From Natronosporangium hydrolyticum (lineage in GTDB: Bacteria > Actinomycetota > Actinomycetes > Mycobacteriales > Micromonosporaceae), in contig NZ_CP070499.1 of the NCBI RefSeq assembly GCF_016925615.1, positions 2,170,001-2,234,000 on the forward strand: a stretch of 64,000 bases of DNA. Direction: 5' to 3'. The notes beneath the pieces are model-generated. The model saw only the letters and a program-made list of their open reading frames with translations, was not told where the DNA came from and made no database searches. The stretch's first letter is position 1. Every line of letters begins with the position of its first letter. Shown here one piece after another: positions 33,974 through 42,621 of this stretch. Made by a program: the position numbers and the translations under genes.

Positions 33974-35308
33974 ATGCCCCCGGGGCTGGTTTGGTTGTTG
34001 ACCGTGATGGCAACTCCTAGCCTGGATGCTGTGGACGAACGGCCGTGCCCTGACCGGCTCCTCGCGGCCGCCGGGACTGCGCTGACCGGGTCGCTCAACC
34101 AGCGGCGCATCCTGCGTACGGTGGTGGAGCTGGTGGTCGCCGAGGTCGCTGATGCGGCGGTGGCGGTGGGGCCGGGCGACGGCCAGCAGGTCGACTGCGC
34201 CCGGCTGGCCCACGGCGGCCGAGCGGCGACCTTCCAGGCGTATCGGACCGACCTCGACGCGGTGCCGGGGCTGGCGCAGGTCTGCGGTGGCCTCGATCCG
34301 CCGTTCGGACAATCGGTACCGGCCGCGACAACGCCCGCCTGGTTGTGGCCGCCGGAGTTTCGCCCGGCAGGGGAGCTGGTGCTGGTCGCGATGCCGCTCG
34401 CGGTCGGGGTTGGAGCCGCGCTGATCCTCGCCCGCGGCCCGGGCCGGCCGCCGTTTCGTGACGAGGAGCGCGCCATGCTGCGGACCTTCGGCGTCCAGGC
34501 CGGTCAGGCGCTCACCGCCGCGGCGCTCTACCGCGAGCAGGGGGAAGCGATGGCGGTGCTAAAGGCAGAGCTGCTGCCGTTGCCGCTGCCCGAGATCCAG
34601 GGAGTCGAGGTGGCCGGCGCCGTCCGGCCGGCGGAGGAGGGGTTGCGCATCGGTGGTGATTTCTTCGATGTCTTCCCACCGGCCGGAGACCCGGCCCGCA
34701 GCGTGGTGGTGCTCGGGGATGTCACCGGCAAGGGGGCCCCAGCGGCGGTGCTGACCGGCAAGGTCCGGCAGAGTCTGCGGGCGCTGCAGCTGGTGGAGCA
34801 GCGGCCCACGGAGCTGTTACGAGTCCTGAACGACGCGCTCCTGCAGTCCGGCGACGGTGACGGACACCGGTTCGTCACCATGGTGGTGGGGGCGATGCGG
34901 CCGAGCGGACACAACTCGGCACCACTCGAACTGACCCTCGCCACCGGTGGCCATCCGCCACCGCTGGTGCTGCGTAGCGACGGCACCGTAACCGAGGTAG
35001 CGGTGGCCGGGGCGCTGATCGGCGTCACCAAAAACTTGCGGATGCGGCCGGCTACGGTCGAGTTGGCGCCCGGCGAGATGTGCCTGCTCTACAGCGACGG
35101 ACTGACCGAGGCCCGCGGCGGGCCGGCAGAACGGCAACAGTACGGCGATCGGCGGCTGCGGCAAGCCCTAGGCAGCTGCCGGGGGATGCCGGCCGGGGCG
35201 ACCGTCGACCGGTTGCAGCAACTGAGCTCGGAGTGGGTCGGCGAGGGAGAGCATGACGACGTCGCGCTGCTGGTGATCAGGGCGTTGCCGGTCGGGGCGC
35301 CGGCATGA
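33974..35308 (+). CDS. GAF/SpoIIE-type PP2C serine phosphatase
   Basis: About 444 residues. The N-terminal half (about 30-195) has GAF-like features (ILRTVVELVVAEVADAAVAV; RTFGVQAGQALTAAALYREQ). The C-terminal PPM/SpoIIE phosphatase has metal-binding acidic motifs RIGGDFFDV (225-233), GDVTGKG (249-255), LYSDGLTEARGG and EHDDVALLVI. Such enzymes dephosphorylate anti-sigma-antagonist proteins and switch on alternative sigma factors. The start is uncertain: ATG 33974 follows GGAGCGAG, while ATG 34007 lacks a good ribosome site. The stop overlaps the B12-binding gene start as ATGA, so the two proteins are made together. Confidence 0.85.
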   Translation: MPPGLVWLLTVMATPSLDAVDERPCPDRLLAAAGTALTGSLNQRRILRTVVELVVAEVADAAVAVGPGDGQQVDCARLAHGGRAATFQAYRTDLDAVPGLAQVCGGLDPPFGQSVPAATTPAWLWPPEFRPAGELVLVAMPLAVGVGAALILARGPGRPPFRDEERAMLRTFGVQAGQALTAAALYREQGEAMAVLKAELLPLPLPEIQGVEVAGAVRPAEEGLRIGGDFFDVFPPAGDPARSVVVLGDVTGKGAPAAVLTGKVRQSLRALQLVEQRPTELLRVLNDALLQSGDGDGHRFVTMVVGAMRPSGHNSAPLELTLATGGHPPPLVLRSDGTVTEVAVAGALIGVTKNLRMRPATVELAPGEMCLLYSDGLTEARGGPAERQQYGDRRLRQALGSCRGMPAGATVDRLQQLSSEWVGEGEHDDVALLVIRALPVGAPA

Positions 35309-36348
35309 CCACCTCGGCGACCCTGCGAGTGTGGTCGTGGCCGGACTTGTCCGCCGCGTTTCTCGCGCTACTCGAGGCTGGTGACGAACCCGGAGCGGTG
35401 GCGCTGGTGACCAAGCTGCTCCGCGACCGAGCACCGGCCGAGCGGGTGCTGCTCGACGTGATTGCGGCGGCTCAGGCGGCGGTTGGACAGTTGTGGGCGG
35501 CGGACAACTGGTCGGTGGCGCGGGAACACGCCGCCACCGCGATCAGCGAGCGGGCGGTCGCGGTGGTGGCGGAGCGGACCCCGACCCGGTCTTACCACGG
35601 TCGGCTCACCGTTGCCTGTGTGGACGGCGAGTGGCACGCCCTGCCGGCCAGAATCCTGGCGGAGGTCCTTCGGCTGCGAGGGTGGCGGATCGACTTCCTG
35701 GGGGCGAGCGTCCCCGGCCGGCACTTGGCCACCCATCTGCAGCAGACCGACGCCGACGCGCTGGCCCTGAGCTGCATGCTGCCCAGCCGCCTACCGCGCG
35801 CCCACGCCGCGATCGTCGCCGCCACCTCGGCCGGGGTGCCGGTGATCGTCGGCGGCCGGGGATTCGGCTTCGATGGTCGGCGAGCCGCCATGCTCGGCGC
35901 CGACGCCTGGGCGCCGAGCGCCACGGCCGCAGCTGACCGGCTGGCGGGCCCGGACTGGCCGCCGGTTCGTGCCGGGCGACGGCTCCCGGTCCCGGCGCCC
36001 GGGGGTGCGGAGTATTCGCAGCTCCAGCGGCGGCGGACCGGGCTGATCGCGGCGGCGAAGCATCGGCTGACCGAGGCGTTTCCGCCAGCGGGAAGCTTCA
36101 GCCAGGAAGAGCTCGGCTCTACCGAGGAGGATCTGGCGTACATTCTGGACTTCCTGGCAGCGGCGCTGTATGTCGAGGATGCCACGGTCTTCACCGAGTT
36201 CGCCGAGTGGACCGCCGAGATCCTGGCGGCCCGTGGCGTACCGGTGGCCGCTTTCACTACCGGCCTGGACAGTTACCGGGACCTGTTGCCGGACTGTCCG
36301 CAGGCGGCTGCGATGCTGACGGCGGGCAAGGTGGCGGTGACCCGCTGA
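35305..36348 (+). CDS. cobalamin-binding protein with CarH-like photoreceptor signature
   Basis: A 347-residue soluble protein without a DNA-binding domain. Residues about 15-90 form the B12 cap helices and contain W64-x9-E74-H75 (LWAADNWSVAREH), the signature of adenosylcobalamin photoreceptors CarH/LitR. Residues 98-200 are the Rossmann-type B12-binding domain: GEWHALPARILAEVL with lower-ligand H111, then RGWRIDFLGASVP and VIVGGRGFG. Residues about 215-345 form a helical domain resembling RsbR-type globin-like N-domains (weak inference). Coupling to a SpoIIE phosphatase suggests that light or cobalamin status controls a phosphatase and thereby a sigma-factor pathway. A non-light B12 sensor remains possible. 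Confidence 0.82.
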   Translation: MTTSATLRVWSWPDLSAAFLALLEAGDEPGAVALVTKLLRDRAPAERVLLDVIAAAQAAVGQLWAADNWSVAREHAATAISERAVAVVAERTPTRSYHGRLTVACVDGEWHALPARILAEVLRLRGWRIDFLGASVPGRHLATHLQQTDADALALSCMLPSRLPRAHAAIVAATSAGVPVIVGGRGFGFDGRRAAMLGADAWAPSATAAADRLAGPDWPPVRAGRRLPVPAPGGAEYSQLQRRRTGLIAAAKHRLTEAFPPAGSFSQEELGSTEEDLAYILDFLAAALYVEDATVFTEFAEWTAEILAARGVPVAAFTTGLDSYRDLLPDCPQAAAMLTAGKVAVTR

Positions 36349-36367
36349 CGCGGTACGAAGGGGCAAC

Positions 36368-37270
36368 ATGAGCATGATCGACCGGCGGGCCACGACCCGT
36401 ACGGCGCTGGCGCGGGCGGTCGCCGCCGCGTTCGTGATGGGCGTTGCCCTCGCCGTCGCCAGTTTCGTCGCGGCGGTGTTGGGGACCTCGGCCGCGTCGA
36501 CCGAACCGTTCGTCGGCCGACTGGTCACGGCGACCGCCGTCTGCGCCGTCGTGGTCGCGGTGATCCTGCTGCTGCGCCGCCGCTGGGATCGGGCCGACCT
36601 GCGGGGGATTGGCCTGACCGGCCCGCGATCGGACACCCGCGGGTTCCTGCTGGGGCTCGGCATGGTCTCGGCCTCCGGGGCGGTCGTGCTCGGCGTGCTC
36701 TCACTGGTCGGCGGTGTCCGGTGGGAGGGTTTCGACCTCACCCGGTTCGCGGTCTTCCTCGCCACGAATGCGGTGATCGCGCTGCTGCTGGAGGCGATTC
36801 CGGAAGAGGTCGCGATCCGCGGCTACGCGCTGACCGCGCTGCGGGCCCGGTATCGGCGGCCGGTGGCCACGGCGTTGGCGATCGTGACGTTCCTGCTCGT
36901 GCCACCGATCGCGCTGGCCACCGAGTCGCTGCTCAAACTGTTGGCCGGCGCCGGAGACGTGAGCCTGCAGGTGGCTCCGTCGGGCGAGGACCCGATCGTC
37001 TACTACGTGATGATCGCGGCCTTCGGGACGATGCTCTGCTACGCCCGTGAGGCGACGGTGACCGCGACAGTGTGGACCTGCATCGGCGCCCACCTGGCAT
37101 TTCTCACGATCAACCGGATCGTCCTGACCTCCGGCACCGGCGTCGAAGTGGAGCTCCCAGAGGTCGCCCTGCTGGTCTTCTTCGTGGTCTACCTCTCAGC
37201 CGCGGTGATCGGCTTCAATTGGCTCCGGGCCCGTGCCGACCGGCGGGGCGGCGGGTTGCCGAACCGGTGA
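36368..37270 (+). CDS. CPBP (Rce1/Abi-like) intramembrane protease family protein
   Basis: A 300-residue membrane protein with about eight hydrophobic helices. It carries the CPBP motif EExxxR as IPEEVAIRGYAL (about 139-150). The second, FxxxH-type motif is poorly conserved (TCIGAHLAFLTINR near 239-252 gives the His). Family members are CAAX-type or bacteriocin-maturation proteases. ATG 36368 follows GAAGGGGCAAC, 20 nt after the B12-binding gene, so it probably belongs to that transcript; functional link unknown. Confidence 0.75.
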   Translation: MSMIDRRATTRTALARAVAAAFVMGVALAVASFVAAVLGTSAASTEPFVGRLVTATAVCAVVVAVILLLRRRWDRADLRGIGLTGPRSDTRGFLLGLGMVSASGAVVLGVLSLVGGVRWEGFDLTRFAVFLATNAVIALLLEAIPEEVAIRGYALTALRARYRRPVATALAIVTFLLVPPIALATESLLKLLAGAGDVSLQVAPSGEDPIVYYVMIAAFGTMLCYAREATVTATVWTCIGAHLAFLTINRIVLTSGTGVEVELPEVALLVFFVVYLSAAVIGFNWLRARADRRGGGLPNR

Positions 37271-37314
37271 CCCGCGGCCCCGGCGCGGCGGTCAGCGATG
37301 CCGGGCTCGCCGGT

Positions 37315-37434
37315 CTAGCTGCGCCTAGGCCGAGTCAAGGGCCGGCGCCAGACCACCAGCGAGGTGCCGATGCCGAGCAACAGGCCGCTGACCGTGAAGG
37401 GCAGCGGCACCAGCCCGGCGAGTGTGTAGCCCAC
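37315..37434 (-). CDS. possible 39-residue membrane peptide
   Basis: Beyond the glpD stop, the same frame stays open (no further stop until TAG at 37315-37317). It encodes a hydrophobic segment including LAGLVPLPFTVSGLLLGIGT followed by a basic tail. The only plausible start is GTG at 37434, without a convincing ribosome binding site. It may be a tiny membrane protein, a leftover of a larger gene, or chance. I found nothing else in the 218 nt between the CPBP gene and glpD. Confidence 0.25.
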   Translation of the reverse strand: MGYTLAGLVPLPFTVSGLLLGIGTSLVVWRRPLTRPRRS

Positions 37435-37488
37435 CCCGAGAGAGGCTAGAACCGCGGCCAGCTGGCCGTCGACCGAGGAACGGTGGAT

Positions 37489-39126
37489 TCACGCCGGAAG
37501 CGGCGAAACCGACGAGTTGGCTGCTTCCTGATAACGCGCTACCTCCGTACGCCGGGTCTGCGCGTCCCAGCCCAGCACCGGGGCGATGAGCTCCGACACC
37601 GGCTCCGCCGCCGCGTGCCCCCCATCCCCGGTCTCCACCGCGGCCCGCAGCCGGCGGGCCAGCACATCGGTCAGGTCCAGCGCCCCCTCGTGAGTCACCG
37701 CGTAGACCGCCTCCACCCGTAGGTACCCCTCCGCCCCGGGGATCGGTTCGCCGAGCGTCGGGTCCGCCCGCACCAGCTCGACCAGGTCGGTGATGGCCGA
37801 CCCGTACCGGCGCAGCAGCCGGGCCACGGTCGGCACCGGCAGCCCGGTCTCCCGGGCGAAGCGCCGCCGGTCCCGCCACAGCTCTTCGTATCCGACCGCC
37901 CCGACCAGCGGTAGCCGGTCGGTGAGCGACGGCGGCACCGCCCGACCCAGGCCCGCCACCGCCGCGCCGACCACATCGGCGGCCATCACCCGGTACGTGG
38001 TGTACTTGCCGCCCGCCACCACGAACAGGCCCGGGGCCGGTTCGGCCACCGCGTGCTCCCGGGACAGCTGCGTGGTCTCGTCGGTGTCGCCGGCGAGCAG
38101 CGGCCGGAGGCCGGCGTAGGCGCCGTCGATGTCGGCCTCGGTCAGCGGGGTCCGCAATACCGCGTTGACGTGGTCGAGCAAGTAGTCGACATCGGACTGC
38201 GTAACCGTCGGCTCGGCCAGCTGCCCCGCCCACGGGGTGTCGGTGGTGCCGACGATCCAGTGCCGGTGCCACGGGATGACGAACAGGACACTCCGCTCGG
38301 TCCGCATGATCAGGCCGGTGGAGAGCTCGATCCGGTCCCGTGGCACCAGCAGGTGGACTCCCTTCGAGGTGCGGACCTCGAATGGGCCGGGCACTCCGGC
38401 GAGCCGGTGCAGGTCACCGGTCCACACCCCGGCGGCGCCGACCACCCGGCGAGCCCGGACCTCGTAGTCGTGACCGGAGGTCAGGTCTCTTACCTGGGCA
38501 CCGACCACCCGTGGGCCGTCGTAGCGCAGCGCCGTCACCTCGGTACGGGTCAGCACCGTGGCCCCGTGCCGGGCGGCGGTGCGGGCCAGCATCATGGTGT
38601 GCCGGGCGTCGTCGACCTGGGCATCGAAGTAGCCGACCGCGCCGGTGAGCGCGTCCGGCCGCAGCGCCGGGGCGAGCTGCAGCGCCTGCCGGCGGGAGAA
38701 GTGCCGATGTCTCGGCACCGCTCGCGCCCCGCCGAGCGTGTCGTAGAGCAGCACCCCGGCGCCCACATAGGCGCGTTCCCAGCCCCGGTGCCGCAGTGGG
38801 TACAGGAACGGCACCGGCCTTACCAGGTGCGGAGCCAGCTTCGTCAACAGCAGGCTGCGTTCCCGGAGCGCTTCGCGCACCAGCCCGAAGTCTCGTTGCT
38901 CCAGGTAACGCAGCCCGCCGTGGATGAGCTTGCTGGACCGGCTCGAGGTCCCGGCCGCCCAGTCCCGGGCCTCGACCAGCGTCACCGACAGTCCGCGGGA
39001 AGCGGCGTCCAGGGCCGCTCCGGCCCCGACCACCCCACCACCGACCACCAGTACGTCCACCTCACCGTCGCCGAGGGTGGTGAGCGCGGCGGTGCGGTAC
39101 TGCGGATCCAGTCGTGTCGACACCAT
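37489..39126 (-). CDS. glpD: FAD-dependent glycerol-3-phosphate dehydrogenase
   Basis: A 545-residue membrane-associated flavoprotein that oxidises glycerol 3-phosphate to dihydroxyacetone phosphate and passes electrons to quinone. The N-terminal FAD-binding motif is VDVLVVGGGVVGAGAALDAA (23-42). RSSKLIHGGLRYLEQ and GVWTGDLHRLAG are family signatures, and TDETTQLSREHAVAE with VVAGGKYTTYRVMA lie before the C-terminal helical domain. ATG 39126 follows GACGGAGGC. It is the last gene of glpF-glpK-glpD. Confidence 0.93.
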   Translation of the reverse strand: MVSTRLDPQYRTAALTTLGDGEVDVLVVGGGVVGAGAALDAASRGLSVTLVEARDWAAGTSSRSSKLIHGGLRYLEQRDFGLVREALRERSLLLTKLAPHLVRPVPFLYPLRHRGWERAYVGAGVLLYDTLGGARAVPRHRHFSRRQALQLAPALRPDALTGAVGYFDAQVDDARHTMMLARTAARHGATVLTRTEVTALRYDGPRVVGAQVRDLTSGHDYEVRARRVVGAAGVWTGDLHRLAGVPGPFEVRTSKGVHLLVPRDRIELSTGLIMRTERSVLFVIPWHRHWIVGTTDTPWAGQLAEPTVTQSDVDYLLDHVNAVLRTPLTEADIDGAYAGLRPLLAGDTDETTQLSREHAVAEPAPGLFVVAGGKYTTYRVMAADVVGAAVAGLGRAVPPSLTDRLPLVGAVGYEELWRDRRRFARETGLPVPTVARLLRRYGSAITDLVELVRADPTLGEPIPGAEGYLRVEAVYAVTHEGALDLTDVLARRLRAAVETGDGGHAAAEPVSELIAPVLGWDAQTRRTEVARYQEAANSSVSPLPA

Positions 39127-39132
39127 GCCTCC

Positions 39133-39190
39133 GTCAGCGGATTTCAGTCAGCGGATTTCAGTCAGTGGGCTTGCGGTCAGTGGCTTCTGG
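39133..39190. repeat. short tandem array (14-15 bp period) between glpK and glpD
   Basis: Two exact copies of GTCAGCGGATTTCA (39133-39146, 39147-39160) are followed by two diverged units beginning GTCAGTGG (39161, 39176) and a further GTCAG that runs into the glpK stop. It fills the whole 64-nt gap. It could affect message stability or simply be slippage. Confidence 0.75.
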
Positions 39191-40705
39191 TCAGTTGACG
39201 TCGTCGTCGACCCAGTCGAAGGTCCGGGTCACGGCCTTCTTCCAGTTGCGGTAGATACGCTCCCGTTCGGCGGCGGCCAGCCCGGGCGTCCACCGCTTGT
39301 CCTCGGACCAGTTGGCCCGTAGCTCATCCAGGCCCTGCCAGTAACCGACCGCCAGCCCGGCGGCGTAAGCGGCCCCGAGCGCGGTCGTCTCGGCGACCTT
39401 CGGCCGGATCACCGGCACGTCGAGGATGTCCGCCTGGAACTGCATCAGCAGCTCGTTGCCGACCATCCCACCGTCTACTTTGAGTTCGGTCAGCGCCACC
39501 CCTGAGTCGGCGTTCATCGCGTCCAACACTTCCCGGGTCTGGAACGCGGTCGCTTCCAGCACCGCCCGGGCCAGGTGTCCCTTGTTGACATACCGGGTCA
39601 GGCCTACCAGCGCGCCGCGGGCGTCGGCTCGCCAGTACGGCGCGTACAGGCCGGAGAAGGCGGGTACGAAGTAGGCACCGCCGTTGTCGTCGACATCGGC
39701 TGCGAGCACCTCGATCTCCGGGGCGGAGCCGATCATGCCGAGGTTGTCCCGTAGCCACTGCACCAGCGCGCCGGTGATCGCGATCGACCCCTCCAGTGCG
39801 TAGACGGGCTTGTTCGCCCCGAGCTGGTAGCAGACCGTGGTGAGCAGCCCGTTGCGGCTGGGGACCTTCTCTTCGCCGGTGTTGAGCAGCATGAAGTTGC
39901 CAGTACCGTAGGTGTTCTTGGCGGTGCCGACCTCGTAGCAGACCTGACCGAAGGTGGCCGCCTGCTGGTCGCCGAGGATGCCGGCGATCGGAACTCCCTT
40001 CAGGACGCCCCCCGGCCCGCCGTTGCCGTACCGTTCGGAGGAAGAACGGATCTGCGGCAACATCGAGATCGGGATGCCCATCTCGGCGGCGATGTCGGTG
40101 TCCCAGTCGAGGGTGTCCAGGTCCATCAGCAGGGTGCGGGAGGCGTTGGTGACGTCGGTGATGTGCACCCCACCGTTGACGCCGCCGGTCAGGTTCCACA
40201 GGGTCCAGGTGTCGGTGTTGCCGAAGAGCAGCTCGCCCTGTTCGGCCTTGGCCCGGGCACCCTCGACATTGTCGAGGATCCACTTCACCTTCGGGCCGGA
40301 GAAGTAGGTCGCCAGCGGCAGCCCGGTGCGGGCCTGGTAGCGCTCCGCGCCACCGCCCAACGCTCCCAGATCATCTACGATGGACTGGGTACGGGTGTCC
40401 TGCCAGACGATCGCGTTGTAGACCGGCTTGCCGGTGGTGCGATCCCAGACCACCGCGGTCTCCCGCTGGTTGGTGATGCCGACCGCGGCGATGTCGCCCA
40501 GATTCAGGTCGGCCCGGGCGAGGGCTTCGCCGACAACGTCGCGGGTGTTGGCGCTGATCTCCATCGGGTCGTGCTCGACCCAGCCGGCCCGGGGGAAGAT
40601 CTGCTGGTGTTCCCGTTGCCCGACCGACACGATGGTGCCGGCGTGGTCGAAGACGATTGCGCGGGTGCTGGTGGTGCCCTGATCGATGGCGAGGATGTAC
40701 TGCAT
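39191..40705 (-). CDS. glpK: glycerol kinase 1
   Basis: A 504-residue FGGY kinase that phosphorylates glycerol with ATP. Diagnostic segments are [18 protein letters not shown] (6-23), [14 protein letters not shown] (77-90), the glycerol-binding IVWQDTRT, the first FGGY signature near [13 protein letters not shown], and the second near [38 protein letters not shown] forms the ATP-side loop. ATG 40705 is preceded by GGAGCACACC. It lies between glpF and glpD. A second kinase gene at 42622 is only about half-similar in the variable parts, so they are not a recent duplication. Confidence 0.95.
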   Translation of the reverse strand: MQYILAIDQGTTSTRAIVFDHAGTIVSVGQREHQQIFPRAGWVEHDPMEISANTRDVVGEALARADLNLGDIAAVGITNQRETAVVWDRTTGKPVYNAIVWQDTRTQSIVDDLGALGGGAERYQARTGLPLATYFSGPKVKWILDNVEGARAKAEQGELLFGNTDTWTLWNLTGGVNGGVHITDVTNASRTLLMDLDTLDWDTDIAAEMGIPISMLPQIRSSSERYGNGGPGGVLKGVPIAGILGDQQAATFGQVCYEVGTAKNTYGTGNFMLLNTGEEKVPSRNGLLTTVCYQLGANKPVYALEGSIAITGALVQWLRDNLGMIGSAPEIEVLAADVDDNGGAYFVPAFSGLYAPYWRADARGALVGLTRYVNKGHLARAVLEATAFQTREVLDAMNADSGVALTELKVDGGMVGNELLMQFQADILDVPVIRPKVAETTALGAAYAAGLAVGYWQGLDELRANWSEDKRWTPGLAAAERERIYRNWKKAVTRTFDWVDDDVN

Positions 40706-40735
40706 GGTGTGCTCCTTCGACGTGGTCGGGGTAGG

Positions 40736-41566
40736 TCAGAACAGGAACCGGGAGGCCACTCCGGCCAGGATTCCGCCGATGAACGGGCCGACCACCGGCA
40801 CCCAGGCGTACCGCCAGTCGGAGTTCTTCCGGCTGGCCGGCAGCGGCGGCTCGGCGTCGCCGCCGGCCCCGGGTCCTGCCCCCTCACCCGAAGCTCCGGC
40901 ACCGACCAGGTCCGGGGTACGGGCCGGAGCCTTGTGGGACATCGGCAGCAGGGCGTGGGCGATCCGGGGCCCGAGGTCGCGGGCCGGGTTGATGGCGTAC
41001 CCGGTGGGTCCACCCAGCGAGGCGCCGATCCCGACCACCAGCAGCGCTACCGCCAGCGGGCCGAGTTCATGCGGCGTGTTCGCGAACGAGAGCACCACCA
41101 GCACCAGCACGAAGGTGCCGATCACCTCGGTGACGACGTTCCAGCCGTAGCTGCGGATCTCCGGCCCGGTGGCGAAGACCGCCAACTTCTTCGCCTCGTC
41201 CGGTTCGGCCTCGAAGTGTTTGCGGTAGGCGAGGAAGGCCACGCACGCCCCGAGGAACGCGCCGAGCAGCTGTCCTGCCAGGTAGACCAGGGTCGAGCCG
41301 ACGGTGATCGCCACCTCCGGGGCGTACTCGTCGGCGCCGCTGGCCCAGATGCCCAGCGTGACCGCCGGGTTGATGTGGCCGCCGGACTTGTACGCGACGA
41401 AGACGCCAGCCATCACCGCGAAGCCCCAGCCGAAGTTGATCAGTAACCAGCCGCCGTTGAATCCTTTCGACTTCGTCAGCAGTACGTTGGCAACGACGCC
41501 GGCTCCGAGGAGGATCAGCATGCCGGTGCCGAGTACCTCGCTGACGAAGATCATCCCGAGGTCCAT
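40736..41566 (-). CDS. glpF: glycerol facilitator (aquaglyceroporin)
   Basis: A 276-residue MIP-family channel with six helices. The two pore motifs are HINPAVT (NPA 66-68) and AINPARDLGPR (NPA 193-195). The Asp after the second NPA and the adjacent Arg mark the glycerol-permeable subgroup. An unusual acidic/Gly-rich insertion of about 35 residues (about 208-245, including GAGASGEGAGPGAGGDAEPP) lies before the last helix. First gene of the glp operon and divergent from iclR. Confidence 0.93.
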   Translation of the reverse strand: MDLGMIFVSEVLGTGMLILLGAGVVANVLLTKSKGFNGGWLLINFGWGFAVMAGVFVAYKSGGHINPAVTLGIWASGADEYAPEVAITVGSTLVYLAGQLLGAFLGACVAFLAYRKHFEAEPDEAKKLAVFATGPEIRSYGWNVVTEVIGTFVLVLVVLSFANTPHELGPLAVALLVVGIGASLGGPTGYAINPARDLGPRIAHALLPMSHKAPARTPDLVGAGASGEGAGPGAGGDAEPPLPASRKNSDWRYAWVPVVGPFIGGILAGVASRFLF

Positions 41567-41651
41567 CTCTTCTCCCTTCGTCGCACCTGTGCGGGGGTGG
41601 TGCGCGATGGCGAGAAGTTACGAGAGTGTTTCGGGTACGACAATAGGTAGC

Positions 41652-41781
41652 GTTCGACAATGTCGACCCGGGGTCCTGGTGAGGGCTGGCGAACGGCGTT
41701 AGTCTCCGCCACTATGGGCTAGATCACAGCAGTTCACCGGCGGTTAGTCGGTGGTCGGCTGTTCGACATCGTCGACTCGGG
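41652..41781. promoter_or_regulatory. paired IclR-type operator sites between glpF and iclR
   Basis: Two 21-bp direct repeats, GTTCGACAATGTCGACCCGG(G) at 41652-41672 and GTTCGACATCGTCGACTCGG(G) at 41761-41781, differ at only three positions. Each contains a dyad TCGACA/TGTCGA-like core. They lie on either side of the divergent promoters and are the likely binding sites of the adjacent IclR-family regulator. Confidence 0.65.
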
Positions 41782-41804
41782 TCGTCGGGGATAGGTTGGG
41801 CGGG

Positions 41805-42569
41805 GTGCCAGGGGCGATACAGGCGATCGAGCGGGCAGCCGCGATCTTGCGGCTACTCGCCCACGGTTCGGGTCAGTTCGGGCTGGGCGACATCGCGAGT
41901 TCGCTGGGGCTGCCGAAGGGGACCGCGCACGGCATCCTGCGGACCCTGCAGGGGGTGGGTTTCGTGCAACAGGATCGTGCTACCGGCAAGTACCAGCTCG
42001 GCGCCGCCCTGCTGCACCTCGGCACCAGCTACCTGGACGCGCATGAGCTGCGATCGCGGGCGTTGAACTGGGCGGACATGCTCGCCGCCCGCAGCGGCGA
42101 GACGGTCCGGATCGGGATGCCGCTGGAGGGTGCGGTGGTGGTGGTCCACCACGTCTTCCGCCCCGACGACTCGCCGCAGACCCTGGACGTGGGCGCGCTG
42201 TTGCCGTTGCACGCCACCGCGCTGGGGAAGGTGCTGCTCGCCTACGACGCCGACCTGGCGGGGGCGGCGCAGCACACCCCGCTCACCTCACTGACTCGCC
42301 GGACCATCGTCACCCCGGCGGTGCTTGCCAAGGTCCTCACCGGGGTACGGGAACGCGGGTGGGCCGACGAGGTGGAGGAGTATCTACCCGGCCAGGCGAG
42401 TATCGCCGCGCCGATCCGGGCGCACGGCGGGCTGGTGCAGGGCGCGATGGGGATCACCGGTGCCGTGGAACGGATCTGCGACCGCGGTAACCAACCCCGC
42501 TCTACGCTGGTCGGCTTCGTACGCGACGCCGCCCGGGCGGTCTCGCGTGACCTCGCCGCCGCCGATTGA
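41805..42569 (+). CDS. IclR family regulator, GylR-like
   Basis: A 254-residue repressor. The winged HTH lies at about 8-65 (FGLGDIASSLGLPKGTAHGI), followed by the IclR effector domain (RSGETVRIGMPLEGAVVVVH; LLPLHATALGKVLLA; SIAAPIRAHGGLVQGAMGIT). The divergent glp genes and the downstream glycerol kinase make it the counterpart of Streptomyces GylR, which responds to glycerol 3-phosphate. GTG 41805 gives the normal family length; the ATG at 41751 lies within the operator region and is rejected. Confidence 0.88.
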   Translation: MPGAIQAIERAAAILRLLAHGSGQFGLGDIASSLGLPKGTAHGILRTLQGVGFVQQDRATGKYQLGAALLHLGTSYLDAHELRSRALNWADMLAARSGETVRIGMPLEGAVVVVHHVFRPDDSPQTLDVGALLPLHATALGKVLLAYDADLAGAAQHTPLTSLTRRTIVTPAVLAKVLTGVRERGWADEVEEYLPGQASIAAPIRAHGGLVQGAMGITGAVERICDRGNQPRSTLVGFVRDAARAVSRDLAAAD

Positions 42570-42621
42570 CCGCCCCGCGTCCTCGTCCTCTCCGGTACCA
42601 GCGAAGGAGCGCAGCACGGCT

